Source: UPXZ01 sp964498765
GTDB taxonomy: Bacteria > Bacteroidota > Bacteroidia > Bacteroidales > Paludibacteraceae
NCBI GenBank assembly: GCA_964498765.1
Contig: CAZCIU010000011.1
Span: 1-55,160, forward strand
Direction: 5' to 3'
DNA length: 55,160 nucleotides
This document shows positions 16,199-23,869 of the stretch, one piece after another. How positions within the stretch are numbered: the first letter of the stretch is position 1; every line of letters starts with the position of its first letter. The notes under the pieces are model-generated. The model saw nothing but the letters and a program-made list of their open reading frames with translations. It ran no database searches and was not told where the DNA came from. The position numbers and the translations under genes are program-made.

Positions 16199-16214
16199 AG
16201 GCACAGCATTTGCT
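16199..16214 (+). promoter_or_regulatory. Sigma-54-type promoter for degQ
   Basis: AGGCAC-AGCAT-TTGCT fits the sigma-54 consensus TGGCAC-N5-TTGCW with invariant GG at 16200-16201 and GC at 16212-16213 and correct spacing. Predicted transcription start is near 16225, 57 bases before the ATG. An overlapping TAATTTTG (16214-16221) could be a sigma-70-type -7 box, but it has no -33 partner. Confidence 0.6.
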
Positions 16215-16281
16215 AATTTTGTATGAAAATTTTAATCTGACAACGAAAAAAATAAATAACAATAAGATAAATAAGAAGACT

Positions 16282-17814
16282 ATGAATGTAAGTAAAACAA
16301 AATCAATTTTATTATTGGTGCTTTTAGTGATTGGCGTAAGTGCAGCTACTGCATGGACCACAAGCAAGATTCAAAGCAAAAACAATAATGCAGATTTTAT
16401 TGAAACCAGCACCAATCCAAACCAAGAAGCAAAAGCAAGATTTGCCAGTGCGCAAAAAGCTTTTGATACCGATTTTACGGTGGCAGCAGATTTAACGGTG
16501 CATGCCGTGGTTCACGTTACTACCAAAGCACCTCGCCAACAGCGTCAAAGCGATTTTTTCAGCGATCCGTTTTTTGATTTTTTCTTCGGCCCTCAACAAA
16601 GAGGCCAACGTCAACAGCAACAAGATCCGGGCGAAGCAGTTCCGAGAGGAGCCGGTTCGGGTGTAATCATTAGCAAAGACGGCTACATTGTAACAAACAA
16701 TCACGTGATTGATGGAGCTACAGAAATTGACGTTACGCTGAATAACAAGCAAACTTTCAAAGCTAAACTCGTTGGAACAGACCCTTCTACTGATATTGCT
16801 TTGCTAAAAGTGGATGGAAAAGACTTGCCTTATGTTAGTTTTGGAAATTCTGACAACGTAAAAGTAGGTGAATGGGTTCTGGCTGTAGGAAATCCATTTA
16901 ACTTGACTTCGACCGTTACTGCCGGAATTGTAAGTGCCAAAGCACGTAATTTGGGAATTATCGGAACCGACCGTTTCGGACGACGCACCGAAAAACTTTC
17001 CATCGAATCCTTTATTCAGACAGATGCTGCCATTAATCCCGGAAACAGCGGCGGCGCATTGGTAAATACCAGCGGCGAACTAATCGGAATTAATACCGCT
17101 ATCGCATCTCAGACCGGATCGTATGCCGGATACGGATTTGCAGTTCCAGCCAGCATTGTGCAAAAAGTAGTTACCGACCTTCGTGAACACGGCGTGGTAC
17201 AACGCGCATTACTTGGAGTCAGCATTGGCGATATCAGCAACGAAATAGCTAAGGAGAAAAACCTGAAAACGCTGAACGGAGCATTGGTTGGCGAAGTGGT
17301 AGAAGGAAGTTCAGCTGACAAAGCCGGCGTAAAAGTTGGCGATGTGATTAACGAAATTAACGGTGTGAAAGTAAATTCTACCGCCGAACTTCAGGAGCAA
17401 GTGGGCAGATATCGTCCCGGCGATAAAATCACAATTGGTGTAGTTCGAGATAATAAACAAATGCGTCTGAATGCAAACCTGAAAAATGCTGAAGGAACTA
17501 CTGATGTAGTAAAAAACACTGAAATTGCAACTGATTTAGGAGTAAAACTAAAACCAATAAGCAGCACTGTAAAAGAAGCACTTGGAATTGAATCCGGACT
17601 TGAAGTAACTTCTGTTGGTCCCGGTAAATTCAACAAAGAAGGTGTTACGCAAGGTTATATTATTCTGAAAATCAACAACAAAACAATGTCGTCATTAAGT
17701 GATTTTGACGAAGTGTATAACAGCACATTGAAATCAAAAGGTTCACTGAACATTGCCGGAGTTTATCCTACTTCAGGTAAAATAGCATATTACAAAATAG
17801 ACTTAAGCAAATAG
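16282..17814 (+). CDS. DegQ/HtrA periplasmic serine protease
   Basis: A 510-residue periplasmic protease/chaperone that degrades misfolded envelope proteins. An N-terminal hydrophobic signal anchor (residues ~7-26) is followed by the trypsin-like domain with triad H141 (TNNHVIDGA), D171 (STDIALLKV) and S256 (NPGNSGGALVN). Two PDZ domains follow: the first starts near residue 305 with LLGVSIGDIS, the second near 430. I chose ATG at 16282 (MNVSKTKSI) because the longer frame from 16159 would start upstream of the sigma-54-type promoter. It is monocistronic with a strong terminator. Promoter layout suggests envelope-stress control through sigma-54. Confidence 0.93.
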   Translation: MNVSKTKSILLLVLLVIGVSAATAWTTSKIQSKNNNADFIETSTNPNQEAKARFASAQKAFDTDFTVAADLTVHAVVHVTTKAPRQQRQSDFFSDPFFDFFFGPQQRGQRQQQQDPGEAVPRGAGSGVIISKDGYIVTNNHVIDGATEIDVTLNNKQTFKAKLVGTDPSTDIALLKVDGKDLPYVSFGNSDNVKVGEWVLAVGNPFNLTSTVTAGIVSAKARNLGIIGTDRFGRRTEKLSIESFIQTDAAINPGNSGGALVNTSGELIGINTAIASQTGSYAGYGFAVPASIVQKVVTDLREHGVVQRALLGVSIGDISNEIAKEKNLKTLNGALVGEVVEGSSADKAGVKVGDVINEINGVKVNSTAELQEQVGRYRPGDKITIGVVRDNKQMRLNANLKNAEGTTDVVKNTEIATDLGVKLKPISSTVKEALGIESGLEVTSVGPGKFNKEGVTQGYIILKINNKTMSSLSDFDEVYNSTLKSKGSLNIAGVYPTSGKIAYYKIDLSK

Positions 17815-17848
17815 CTTTTGTTCTTTTTCTAACAAATAAATGTGTTAT

Positions 17849-17886
17849 ACTCTGCCGAACTTTAAGCGTTCGGCAGAGTTTTTTCA
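17849..17886 (+). terminator. Terminator after degQ
   Basis: A 12-bp perfect stem (ACTCTGCCGAAC / GTTCGGCAGAGT) with a 7-base loop and a T tract. Confidence 0.93.
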
Positions 17887-18172
17887 TTTTTCAGCGATTA
17901 AATATTTAGATAAAAACTTATGAAAAATCTGTAATTTTGTATCCATTTCACAGATTTGAAATAAATTTTCAATTATTTCTGAAAAATTGAAACAAATTCA
18001 AGTCTTATTACGTTAAGTATAAGAGCTTCAGATTTTAGGAAAATACACACAAGGCCCATTGTGGCAAGATTTCAGTTAATTGTACTGTTTTTTTCCGGAA
18101 TTTGAATTCAAAGCATATAAGTTATAAAACATTAAGCAAAAGTATTTTACCACGTTATTTAATCATAAATAA
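17887..18172. other. Intergenic region degQ-rpoD, nothing recognised
   Basis: About 285 bases of A+T-rich DNA between the degQ terminator and the rpoD promoter. A TAATTTTG box occurs at 17932-17939 without a -33 partner. No ORF with a plausible start, no RNA gene and no repeat were seen. Confidence 0.5.
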
Positions 18173-18204
18173 TTTGTACAATTCATAATAAAAGTGTACT
18201 TTTG
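18173..18204 (+). promoter_or_regulatory. Bacteroidota promoter for rpoD
   Basis: TTTG (18173-18176), a 20-nt spacer and TACTTTTG (18197-18204) fit the consensus closely. The -7 box overlaps the TTG at 18202, which rules that codon out as the gene start and supports ATG at 18229. Confidence 0.78.
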
Positions 18205-18228
18205 CAGGCTAATTTTTTCCATCCTTCT

Positions 18229-19089
18229 ATGAGACAATTAAAGATTACAAAATCAATTACCAATCGCGAGAGTGCATCACTCGACAAGTATTTACAGGAA
18301 ATTGGTCGTGAAGACCTGATTACAGTTGAAGAAGAAGTTGAGTTGGCGCAACGCATTCGGAATGGTGACCGTCTTGCCCTGGAAAAACTTACCCGTGCCA
18401 ATCTTCGTTTTGTGGTTTCAGTAGCAAAACAGTATCAAAATCAAGGATTAAGCCTTCCTGACTTAATTAACGAAGGCAATTTAGGACTGATTAAAGCCGC
18501 TGAAAAATTTGACGAGACACGTGGATTTAAGTTTATTTCTTACGCGGTATGGTGGATTCGTCAATCCATTTTGCAAGCCTTGGCTGAGCAATCTCGCATT
18601 GTACGTTTGCCTCTAAATCAGGTTGGATCGTTGAATAAAATCAACAAAGCTTTTTCAAAATTCGAGCAAGAAAACGAACGTCGTCCTTCGGCAGAAGAAT
18701 TGGCAGAAAAACTGGACATTCCGGTAGATAAAATTACCGATACGATGAAAGTTTCCGGTCGCCACGTGTCTGTAGATGCACCATTCGTTGAAGGTGAAGA
18801 CAACAGTTTGCTTGATGTGATGATAAATGACGACTCTCCAAATGCAGACAGAGCATTGATTAACGAGTCACTCTCCAAAGAAATAGACCGTGCATTGTCA
18901 ACTCTAAGTGAGCGCGAGCACGAAATAGTGAAAAAATTCTTTGGTATTGGAGTGCCTGAAATGACTTTGGAAGAAATCGGTGATGAATTCGGTTTGACAC
19001 GTGAGCGTGTAAGACAGATTAAAGAAAAAGCAATCAGAAGACTGAGATCCAGCTCAAAAAGCAAACTATTGAAAGGCTATTTAGGCTAA
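18229..19089 (+). CDS. rpoD: Primary sigma factor RpoD (short Bacteroidota form)
   Basis: A 286-residue sigma-70-family factor that directs RNA polymerase to TAnnTTTG-type promoters. It begins MRQLKITKSITNRESASLDKYLQEIG, i.e. directly with region 1.2; region 1.1 and the non-conserved insert of the enterobacterial protein are absent, as usual in this phylum. Region 2 is seen in RANLRFVVSVAKQYQNQG and FKFISYAVWWIRQSI. Region 3 follows, and region 4.2 ends the protein with the HTH MTLEEIGDEFGLTRERVRQIKEKA. It is monocistronic. Confidence 0.95.
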   Translation: MRQLKITKSITNRESASLDKYLQEIGREDLITVEEEVELAQRIRNGDRLALEKLTRANLRFVVSVAKQYQNQGLSLPDLINEGNLGLIKAAEKFDETRGFKFISYAVWWIRQSILQALAEQSRIVRLPLNQVGSLNKINKAFSKFEQENERRPSAEELAEKLDIPVDKITDTMKVSGRHVSVDAPFVEGEDNSLLDVMINDDSPNADRALINESLSKEIDRALSTLSEREHEIVKKFFGIGVPEMTLEEIGDEFGLTRERVRQIKEKAIRRLRSSSKSKLLKGYLG

Positions 19090-19115
19090 TTTACATTCTG
19101 AAAACTAATTATACT

Positions 19116-19150
19116 AAGCAACTCTTTTTTAAGAGTTGCTTTTTTATTTT
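19116..19150 (+). terminator. Terminator after rpoD
   Basis: AAGCAACTCTT pairs with AAGAGTTGCTT around a 4-T loop and leads into a T-rich tail. Confidence 0.9.
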
Positions 19151-19181
19151 TTGAGAATAGCGCTAATTTAAAAATTTTGAT

Positions 19182-19189
19182 TAATTTTG
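19182..19189 (+). promoter_or_regulatory. -7 box upstream of purine permease
   Basis: TAATTTTG matches TAnnTTTG, 120 bases before the permease ATG. No -33 match at proper spacing. Confidence 0.4.
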
Positions 19190-19308
19190 GACTTTTTTAA
19201 GAAAAACATCATTTTCTACCTTAATTTTTTGTCTGTTTACTGACTAAACACGTCTTTCCTAAAGTCAAATTAGAAATTCCATTAAAAAACAAACAAATAT
19301 TCTTTACT

Positions 19309-20622
19309 ATGATTGAAAAATTATTTAAGCTAAAAGAAAATGACACCAACGTCAAACGGGAAATGATGGCCGGTGTGATTACTTTCCTCACGATGTCTTA
19401 TATTTTGGCTGTGAACCCTCAAATTCTGGGCGAAACAGGAATGGACAAACAGGCGCTTTTCACCACAACTGCATTGGCAGCCATAGCTGGAACGCTATTT
19501 ATGGCGCTTTTTGCCAATGTTCCAATAGCGCAAGCGCCCGGCATGGGACTGAACAATTTCTTTGCGTTTACGGTGGTAATAGCCATGGGTTATACTTGGC
19601 AATTTGCCTTGACTGCGGTGATAATTGAAGGATTAATTTTTCTGATTTTGACGCTTTTCAATATTCGAGAAATCATAATAAATAATATTCCAAAAGCACT
19701 TAAAGAAGCAATTCCAATTGGTATTGGTCTGTTTATCACGCTGATAGGACTAAAAAGTGCTGGGATAGTCACTCCAAATCAATTTACATTAGTAGAATTA
19801 GGCAGCATGTCCAATCCGAGCGTTTGGATTGCTCTGCTTGGTTTGATTGTAATTGCCGTTTTATTGACTTTGAAAGTACACGGCGCAATTCTTATCGGAA
19901 TTCTGGCTTCCACTATTTTCGCCATTATTTTGGGCGAAGTTCATTTGCCGGAAGGAAGTTTAGTAGCTCTCCCACCCTCAATTGCTCCGATTTTTGTAAA
20001 ATTTGAATGGTCGCAAGTTTTCACTTTTGATATGCTGATTGTGGTGTTTACATTCTTGATAGTAAATCTTTTCGACTCGATGGGAACGCTTATCGGTGTA
20101 ATTTCAAAAATCGGAAAATCTGATGAAGACGGCAATTTCCCAAAAATCCAGAAAGCACTTTTTGCAGACGCCTTAGGAACAATTGCCGGAGCACTTTTAG
20201 GAACAAGTCCGAATACAGCTTACGTTGAAAGTGCATCGGGCGTAGCTGCCGGCGGTCGTACCGGATTGACCAGCGTCAGCACATCTATCATGTTTTTCCT
20301 GGCACTTTTCTTTGCACCCATTTTCTTGATGGTTCCGGCAGCTGCTACGGCTCCTGCGCTAATTATCATCGGATTGTTTATGATGAGTTCCGTAGGAAAA
20401 ATCAACTTCAATGAAGTCAGCGATGGACTTCCGGCGTTCATAACTATTATTTTCATGCCGTTTACGTACAGCATTGCACAAGGTGTAATTTTCGGTATGC
20501 TTAGCTTTACGATTATCAAACTGCTTTCCGGAAAAACAAAAGACATCAGCATCACGATGTATATCCTGGCAATGTTCTTCCTGGTAAAAATCATTCTGGA
20601 CGCTTCCAATGTCTTTGGATAG
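19309..20622 (+). CDS. AzgA-type purine (adenine/guanine/hypoxanthine) permease
   Basis: A 437-residue inner-membrane transporter of the NCS2/AzgA-PbuG group that imports nucleobases with protons. The N-terminus (REMMAGVITFLTMSYILAVNPQIL) is highly typical, followed by PIAQAPGMGLNNFFAF, NLFDSMGTLIG near residue 250, and TSPNTAYVESASGVAAGGRTG near 302, where AzgA members differ from UraA members. About 12-14 hydrophobic segments fill the length. It stands alone with a bidirectional terminator downstream. The exact base transported is not determinable. Confidence 0.9.
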   Translation: MIEKLFKLKENDTNVKREMMAGVITFLTMSYILAVNPQILGETGMDKQALFTTTALAAIAGTLFMALFANVPIAQAPGMGLNNFFAFTVVIAMGYTWQFALTAVIIEGLIFLILTLFNIREIIINNIPKALKEAIPIGIGLFITLIGLKSAGIVTPNQFTLVELGSMSNPSVWIALLGLIVIAVLLTLKVHGAILIGILASTIFAIILGEVHLPEGSLVALPPSIAPIFVKFEWSQVFTFDMLIVVFTFLIVNLFDSMGTLIGVISKIGKSDEDGNFPKIQKALFADALGTIAGALLGTSPNTAYVESASGVAAGGRTGLTSVSTSIMFFLALFFAPIFLMVPAAATAPALIIIGLFMMSSVGKINFNEVSDGLPAFITIIFMPFTYSIAQGVIFGMLSFTIIKLLSGKTKDISITMYILAMFFLVKIILDASNVFG

Positions 20623-20650
20623 ACAGTTTGAGATATATATATCAAATAAA

Positions 20651-20681
20651 AAACGGTTTTCTGCAATTGCAGAAACCGTTT
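20651..20681. terminator. Bidirectional terminator
   Basis: AAACGGTTT plus CTGCAA pairs with TTGCAG plus AAACCGTTT, with one bulged T and A/T tracts on the flanks. It separates the purine permease from the convergent DUF4890-like gene. Confidence 0.85.
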
Positions 20682-20711
20682 CCATTTTAAACTAAATCAA
20701 TCAATTGAAAA

Positions 20712-21176
20712 TCACTTTTTCTTAGTGTCGCTTTTTTTATCGCCTCTTTTTTCTCTGTTTTCTTTCATCTTTTGCATTCTTTCGGCTTGTTTTTTCTTCA
20801 AAAGTTCCATTTTTTCTTTGCCGATGATTTTTTCCAAATCTGCATTTTGTGCTGCTCTTTCTTTTTCCATTTCAGCTCTAAATTTCTCACGATCAGCTTT
20901 ATTTGCTTCACGCATTTTTTCCTGATTTTTTTGAAATTCAGCGCGTTTTTTTGCTCTTTCTTCGTCTTGTTTTTTGTAGTAATCTACCAATTTCGCTTTT
21001 TGAGCATCGTTAAGTTCTAATTCTTTCACCAATCTGTCAGCGCGTTGCTCCGGATTTGGCATTTCACGTTTGGTATTTGCACGTCCTTGTTTTTGATCGC
21101 GATTTGCATTTTGAGCATCCAATGAGAAATTTAGTGCAAATATTCCTGCTAATAATAAAATTCCAAGTTTTTTCAT
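20712..21176 (-). CDS. Exported, highly charged DUF4890-like protein
   Basis: A 154-residue protein with a signal peptide (MKKLGILLLAGIFALNFSLDAQ, cut near residue 22). The mature part is about half Lys, Arg, Glu and Asp and is predicted to be almost entirely helical. The block RADRLVKELELNDAQKAKLVDYY resembles the start of DUF4890, and the layout resembles Spy/CpxP-type periplasmic proteins (LTxxQ-like motif here LNDAQKAKL). It may be a periplasmic chaperone; this is inference. It has 134 bp to the upstream DUF302 gene and may be a separate unit. Confidence 0.7.
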   Translation of the reverse strand: MKKLGILLLAGIFALNFSLDAQNANRDQKQGRANTKREMPNPEQRADRLVKELELNDAQKAKLVDYYKKQDEERAKKRAEFQKNQEKMREANKADREKFRAEMEKERAAQNADLEKIIGKEKMELLKKKQAERMQKMKENREKRGDKKSDTKKK

Positions 21177-21310
21177 AATTCAAAATAAAATTTTAATGAA
21201 TAAATAATTTTACTAGTTTGACTTCGAATTTTCAAAAGGGTTTAAAACAACAAAAGAAAAATAAATCATTATTTCTCTTTTGTCGTATTTTCAGGATAAA
21301 AAATGCTAAA

Positions 21311-21706
21311 TCAAGCTTTCATTTCAGTCACAAATTGCATTGATTCGCTGAATGCATCAGCCATTACTTCTTCCACCAATCCACCAATCTGAGCTGCCAT
21401 TGCGCCAAAATTCATCAGAGAAAGGTAAGATTTTCCATCCGCTTTCTCGTACACAGAAATTCTGCAAGGCATCAGATTTGAGTAAATTCGCTCTTCGTCT
21501 CTGCTCAAAATCTTTGATGCATGATGCGGATTACATAGTTCCAGCACTTTCACCGGAAGTACGTCGTATCCGTTATTTTTCATGGATTGCTGCAAATTCT
21601 GAACAGCCAGCACACGCCATTTTGCATTTTCTATTGTTTGCGTCAATTTTTCTACGGTCTCGTCAAAGCCAAATTTGCTTTGCACTTCAATAAACATATT
21701 CTTCAT
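21311..21706 (-). CDS. DUF302 family protein
   Basis: A 131-residue soluble protein of the DUF302 fold (FGFDETVEKLTQTIENAKWRVLAV, then the ELCNPHHASKIL and MPCRISVYE stretches typical of the family). DUF302 proteins have no firm function. They often sit with sulfur-, thiol- or metal-related genes. Cysteines lie in ELCNPHH and LMPCRISV. ATG at 21706 is preferred; an in-frame ATG at 21715 is the alternative. It is the last gene of the ArsR-thioredoxin set, 57 bp after the second thioredoxin. Confidence 0.85.
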   Translation of the reverse strand: MKNMFIEVQSKFGFDETVEKLTQTIENAKWRVLAVQNLQQSMKNNGYDVLPVKVLELCNPHHASKILSRDEERIYSNLMPCRISVYEKADGKSYLSLMNFGAMAAQIGGLVEEVMADAFSESMQFVTEMKA

Positions 21707-21763
21707 AAAATACATATTATAAAAAACTGCCAGAGTTTTGACTTTGGCAGTTTTGGTAAAACA

Positions 21764-22297
21764 TTATTTTTTAGCAAGCATAAAATTATCAATTTTATCC
21801 TTGAAAGTTTCTCTCGGTATCGCACCAATTTCTGCCTTCGGATCACCCTTCATTGGAACGAAAAGAAGTGTCGGGATACTTTGAATTCCAAATGCGGATG
21901 CCAATTCCGGTTCTTTGTCCACATCTACTTTGTAGATATAAATCTGTCCTTGGTATTCTTTTGCCAAATCATCCAGAATTGGAGCAATTACTTTACACGG
22001 AGGACACCAAGTTGCCCAAAAGTCCACGATTGCTGGTTTGTCGCCCAAGTATTTCCACTCTGATGGATTTGCATCGTAGTTTGCAACCAGTTTTTTGAAC
22101 TCTGCAGTTGTCAAGTGAATTGGCTCACTGGCCACTATTCCGTTTGTAGCCGCAGCTACAGTATCGTTAGTCTTAACTTCTTCTTTTACTTCAACTGCTG
22201 GAGTTGTAGTTTCCTCAGTTTCCGTTTTTTTGTTTGCGCTGCAAGAAATCATCACAGCTGACATAGCCACAACAGCTAAAAATAGTATTTTCTTCAT
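21764..22297 (-). CDS. Thioredoxin-like lipoprotein with CPPC active site
   Basis: A 177-residue lipoprotein: signal peptide with lipobox AVMISC (Cys19), a Thr/Glu-rich linker to residue ~55, then a thioredoxin domain. The active site is WCPPC (C98-C101) instead of the usual WCGPC, and the cis-proline loop reads SIPTLLFVP. A PP dipeptide between the cysteines usually changes redox potential, so it may act as a different partner from its neighbour. It starts 2 bp after the stop of the paralogous thioredoxin and clearly arose by duplication: the stretches WKYLGDKPAI and ELA.AFGI.SIPTLLFVPM are shared. Periplasmic face of a membrane. Confidence 0.88.
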   Translation of the reverse strand: MKKILFLAVVAMSAVMISCSANKKTETEETTTPAVEVKEEVKTNDTVAAATNGIVASEPIHLTTAEFKKLVANYDANPSEWKYLGDKPAIVDFWATWCPPCKVIAPILDDLAKEYQGQIYIYKVDVDKEPELASAFGIQSIPTLLFVPMKGDPKAEIGAIPRETFKDKIDNFMLAKK

Positions 22298-22299
22298 TC

Positions 22300-22806
22300 T
22301 TATTCTGCTTTAGTAGTTTCTTTTTTTAGAAGAACTTTATCAATTGCTTCTTTGAAAGCATTCTTTGGAAGTGCGCCCTGTGCCATTTGTGGAGCTTCGC
22401 CCATCGGAACAAAAAGCAATGTAGGAATACTGCGAATACCAAATGCCGCCGCTAATTCACGTTCTTTTTCAGTATCAATTTTGTAAATGTAAATTTCATC
22501 GGCATATTCAGCTGCCAGCTCTTCCAGCACCGGTGCAATCATTTTGCAAGGTCCACACCAGTCAGCGTAGAAGTCTATAATTGCAGGCTTGTCACCCAGA
22601 TATTTCCATTCATTAGGATTATTTTCATAATCTACCACCTTTTTCAGGAATTCGTCTTTTGTTAAATGAATTGTTCCCATTTTCTTTTTCTCAGTTTTAT
22701 TATTATTTTCTTTTTTTGTTTCTTGTTTCACGTTTTTGTCTGCCGTAAAAGCATACACCGTTACCAGCGAAAGTACCAAAACGATTGTTAGAGTTAATTT
22801 CTTCAT
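22300..22806 (-). CDS. Exported thioredoxin with CGPC active site
   Basis: A 168-residue protein with a signal peptide (MKKLTLTIVLVLSLVTVYAF), a lysine-rich linker and a thioredoxin domain. The active site is ADWCGPCKM (C84-C87) and the cis-proline loop SIPTLLFVP. It is probably a periplasmic thiol-disulfide oxidoreductase. It forms a tandem pair with the CPPC lipoprotein downstream. 58 bp separate it from the upstream HMA gene, a short gap that still fits one transcript. Confidence 0.9.
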   Translation of the reverse strand: MKKLTLTIVLVLSLVTVYAFTADKNVKQETKKENNNKTEKKKMGTIHLTKDEFLKKVVDYENNPNEWKYLGDKPAIIDFYADWCGPCKMIAPVLEELAAEYADEIYIYKIDTEKERELAAAFGIRSIPTLLFVPMGEAPQMAQGALPKNAFKEAIDKVLLKKETTKAE

Positions 22807-22864
22807 TTTTAGAATTTTGAAACCGGAAATTATTTTATTTTTCCCGGAGAATTAAGATTAGTAT

Positions 22865-23083
22865 TTATAGTTCACAATTAGTTTTTGTTTCAAAAAAGCC
22901 CAGTTCTTCCAGCTTTTTTGCAATATCTTCGCGGCTAACTTCGTCAGTATGATTTACCACTACCCGATTATTTACAAAATCCACATCAGCGCCAAATACA
23001 CCTTGCAGTTTTCCGAGTTCGCTCATCACGCCAGTGTTGCAAATCAAGCAACCTTCGCCATTTACATCAAAAGTACTATACAT
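22865..23083 (-). CDS. Small HMA (heavy-metal-associated) domain protein
   Basis: A 72-residue ferredoxin-like metallochaperone domain. The metal site is GEGCLICNTGV (C12 and C15), followed by the LGKLQGVFGADVDFVNNRVVVNH and IAKKLEELGF elements typical of HMA domains. It should bind a soft metal such as Cu(I) or Zn(II) in the cytoplasm, or possibly handle thiols. It overlaps the upstream gene by 8 bp and so is translationally coupled to it. Confidence 0.8.
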   Translation of the reverse strand: MYSTFDVNGEGCLICNTGVMSELGKLQGVFGADVDFVNNRVVVNHTDEVSREDIAKKLEELGFFETKTNCEL

Positions 23084-23333
23084 CGTTTTTATTTGTATTT
23101 AATTTTTCTATTTGATAAGTAGTTTCTTTTTTAGAATTCACATTGGTACTGCAATTGACTGTACTACAGCCACAGCCGATATTCATTACAGCCTGAACCA
23201 GCAAAAACACCGAGAACATCAGGTAAATCACTTGTCCGTCAAACGCGTATGCAAAACCAAAAATTATGCCTAAAGCCAATCTTAAATAGCGCGCAGCATC
23301 CCAGTTTGCAAAGTAATTCTTAATTCGCTTCAT
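23076..23333 (-). CDS. Small Cys-containing membrane protein (DUF2892-like)
   Basis: An 85-residue protein. RYLRLALGIIFGFAYAF and a second hydrophobic segment near residues 36-52 make a two-helix hairpin like the DUF2892 membrane module found in rhodanese-linked proteins. Just after the second helix comes GCGCSTVNC (C54, C56, C61), a possible metal or persulfide site. The C-terminal tail is Asn/Lys-rich. It overlaps the DUF6132 gene by 14 bp and the HMA gene by 8 bp. Family assignment is by resemblance only. Confidence 0.65.
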   Translation of the reverse strand: MKRIKNYFANWDAARYLRLALGIIFGFAYAFDGQVIYLMFSVFLLVQAVMNIGCGCSTVNCSTNVNSKKETTYQIEKLNTNKNDV

Positions 23334-23532
23334 CCGTTTTTTCTTTTTTCTTAAAGATATCTAGGAATAAAAAACCAATCACTGCACCGAAAATTATGCT
23401 GATGTACGGATTGGAAGTAAGTGGACAAGAACCTGAGGTACAACCAATAAAATAATAGTAAGCGTATCCGCCAATGGCACCTAATACCAGCCCGATAAGT
23501 CCTAAGACATTTTTTTTCAATAGATTTGTCAT
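23320..23532 (-). CDS. DUF6132-like small membrane protein
   Basis: A 70-residue protein with two membrane helices (near 9-28 and 43-58) joined by a loop holding GCTSGSCPLTSNPY, which is the recognisable DUF6132 signature. The two cysteines in the loop suggest thiol or metal chemistry at the membrane surface. It lies 18 bp downstream of the ArsR gene. Function unknown. Confidence 0.75.
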   Translation of the reverse strand: MTNLLKKNVLGLIGLVLGAIGGYAYYYFIGCTSGSCPLTSNPYISIIFGAVIGFLFLDIFKKKEKTDEAN

Positions 23533-23550
23533 CGAAATATTTTTAATTTT

Positions 23551-23844
23551 TTAGCTACAATTACACAACTGAATACAATCCAGAATTTGTGTAATATGTT
23601 TATTTTTTAATGAATAAAAACAATTTTTGCCCTCTTTTCGGCAATTCAAAATGCCTTTGGCACGCATATCCGTGATGTGATGCGACAGCAAAGACTGCTC
23701 ACAACCAACCACATTGACTAATTCCGATACATTCATTTCATCAACCGAACGCAATGCATCAATAACCCTCAAACGAGTACCGTTTGAGATGGCTTTCAAC
23801 ATATAAGCCGCATTTTCCATCATTTGAAATTTATCTTTTGTCAT
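23551..23844 (-). CDS. ArsR-family metal- or thiol-responsive repressor
   Basis: A 97-residue winged-helix regulator. Residues ~10-32 (AAYMLKAISNGTRLRVIDALR) and the recognition helix region SELVNVVGCEQSLLSHHITDMRAKGIL are typical ArsR/SmtB. Six cysteines: C48 just before the recognition helix, C68 and C75 in the wing (LNCRKEGKNCFYSL), and C90, C94, C96 at the C-terminus. None forms the classic ELCVCDL arsenic site, so the sensor site is different. ATG at 23844 is preferred over an upstream in-frame ATG that would fall inside the operator. A -7 box and a dyad lie just upstream, which fits autorepression. It heads the thioredoxin/DUF302 set. Confidence 0.88.
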   Translation of the reverse strand: MTKDKFQMMENAAYMLKAISNGTRLRVIDALRSVDEMNVSELVNVVGCEQSLLSHHITDMRAKGILNCRKEGKNCFYSLKNKHITQILDCIQLCNCS

Positions 23845-23852
23845 AATTGATG

Positions 23853-23860
23853 CAAAAATA
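23853..23860 (-). promoter_or_regulatory. -7 box for the arsR operon
   Basis: On the minus strand this reads TATTTTTG (TAnnTTTG), 9 bases before the arsR ATG. The operator dyad lies directly upstream of it. Confidence 0.5.
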
Positions 23861-23869
23861 ATGCTTTTA

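Noticed and set aside
16159..16281. Longer DegQ start 41 codons upstream
   Set aside because: It would begin before the sigma-54-type promoter, and the added residues do not resemble a signal peptide.
18202..18228. Longer RpoD start at the TTG at 18202
   Set aside because: It overlaps the -7 box of a full consensus promoter, and the family starts with MRQLKI at 18229.
19090..19308. Purine riboswitch upstream of the purine permease
   Set aside because: No three-way-junction pattern or conserved loop sequences. Only the rpoD terminator and a -7 box are visible.
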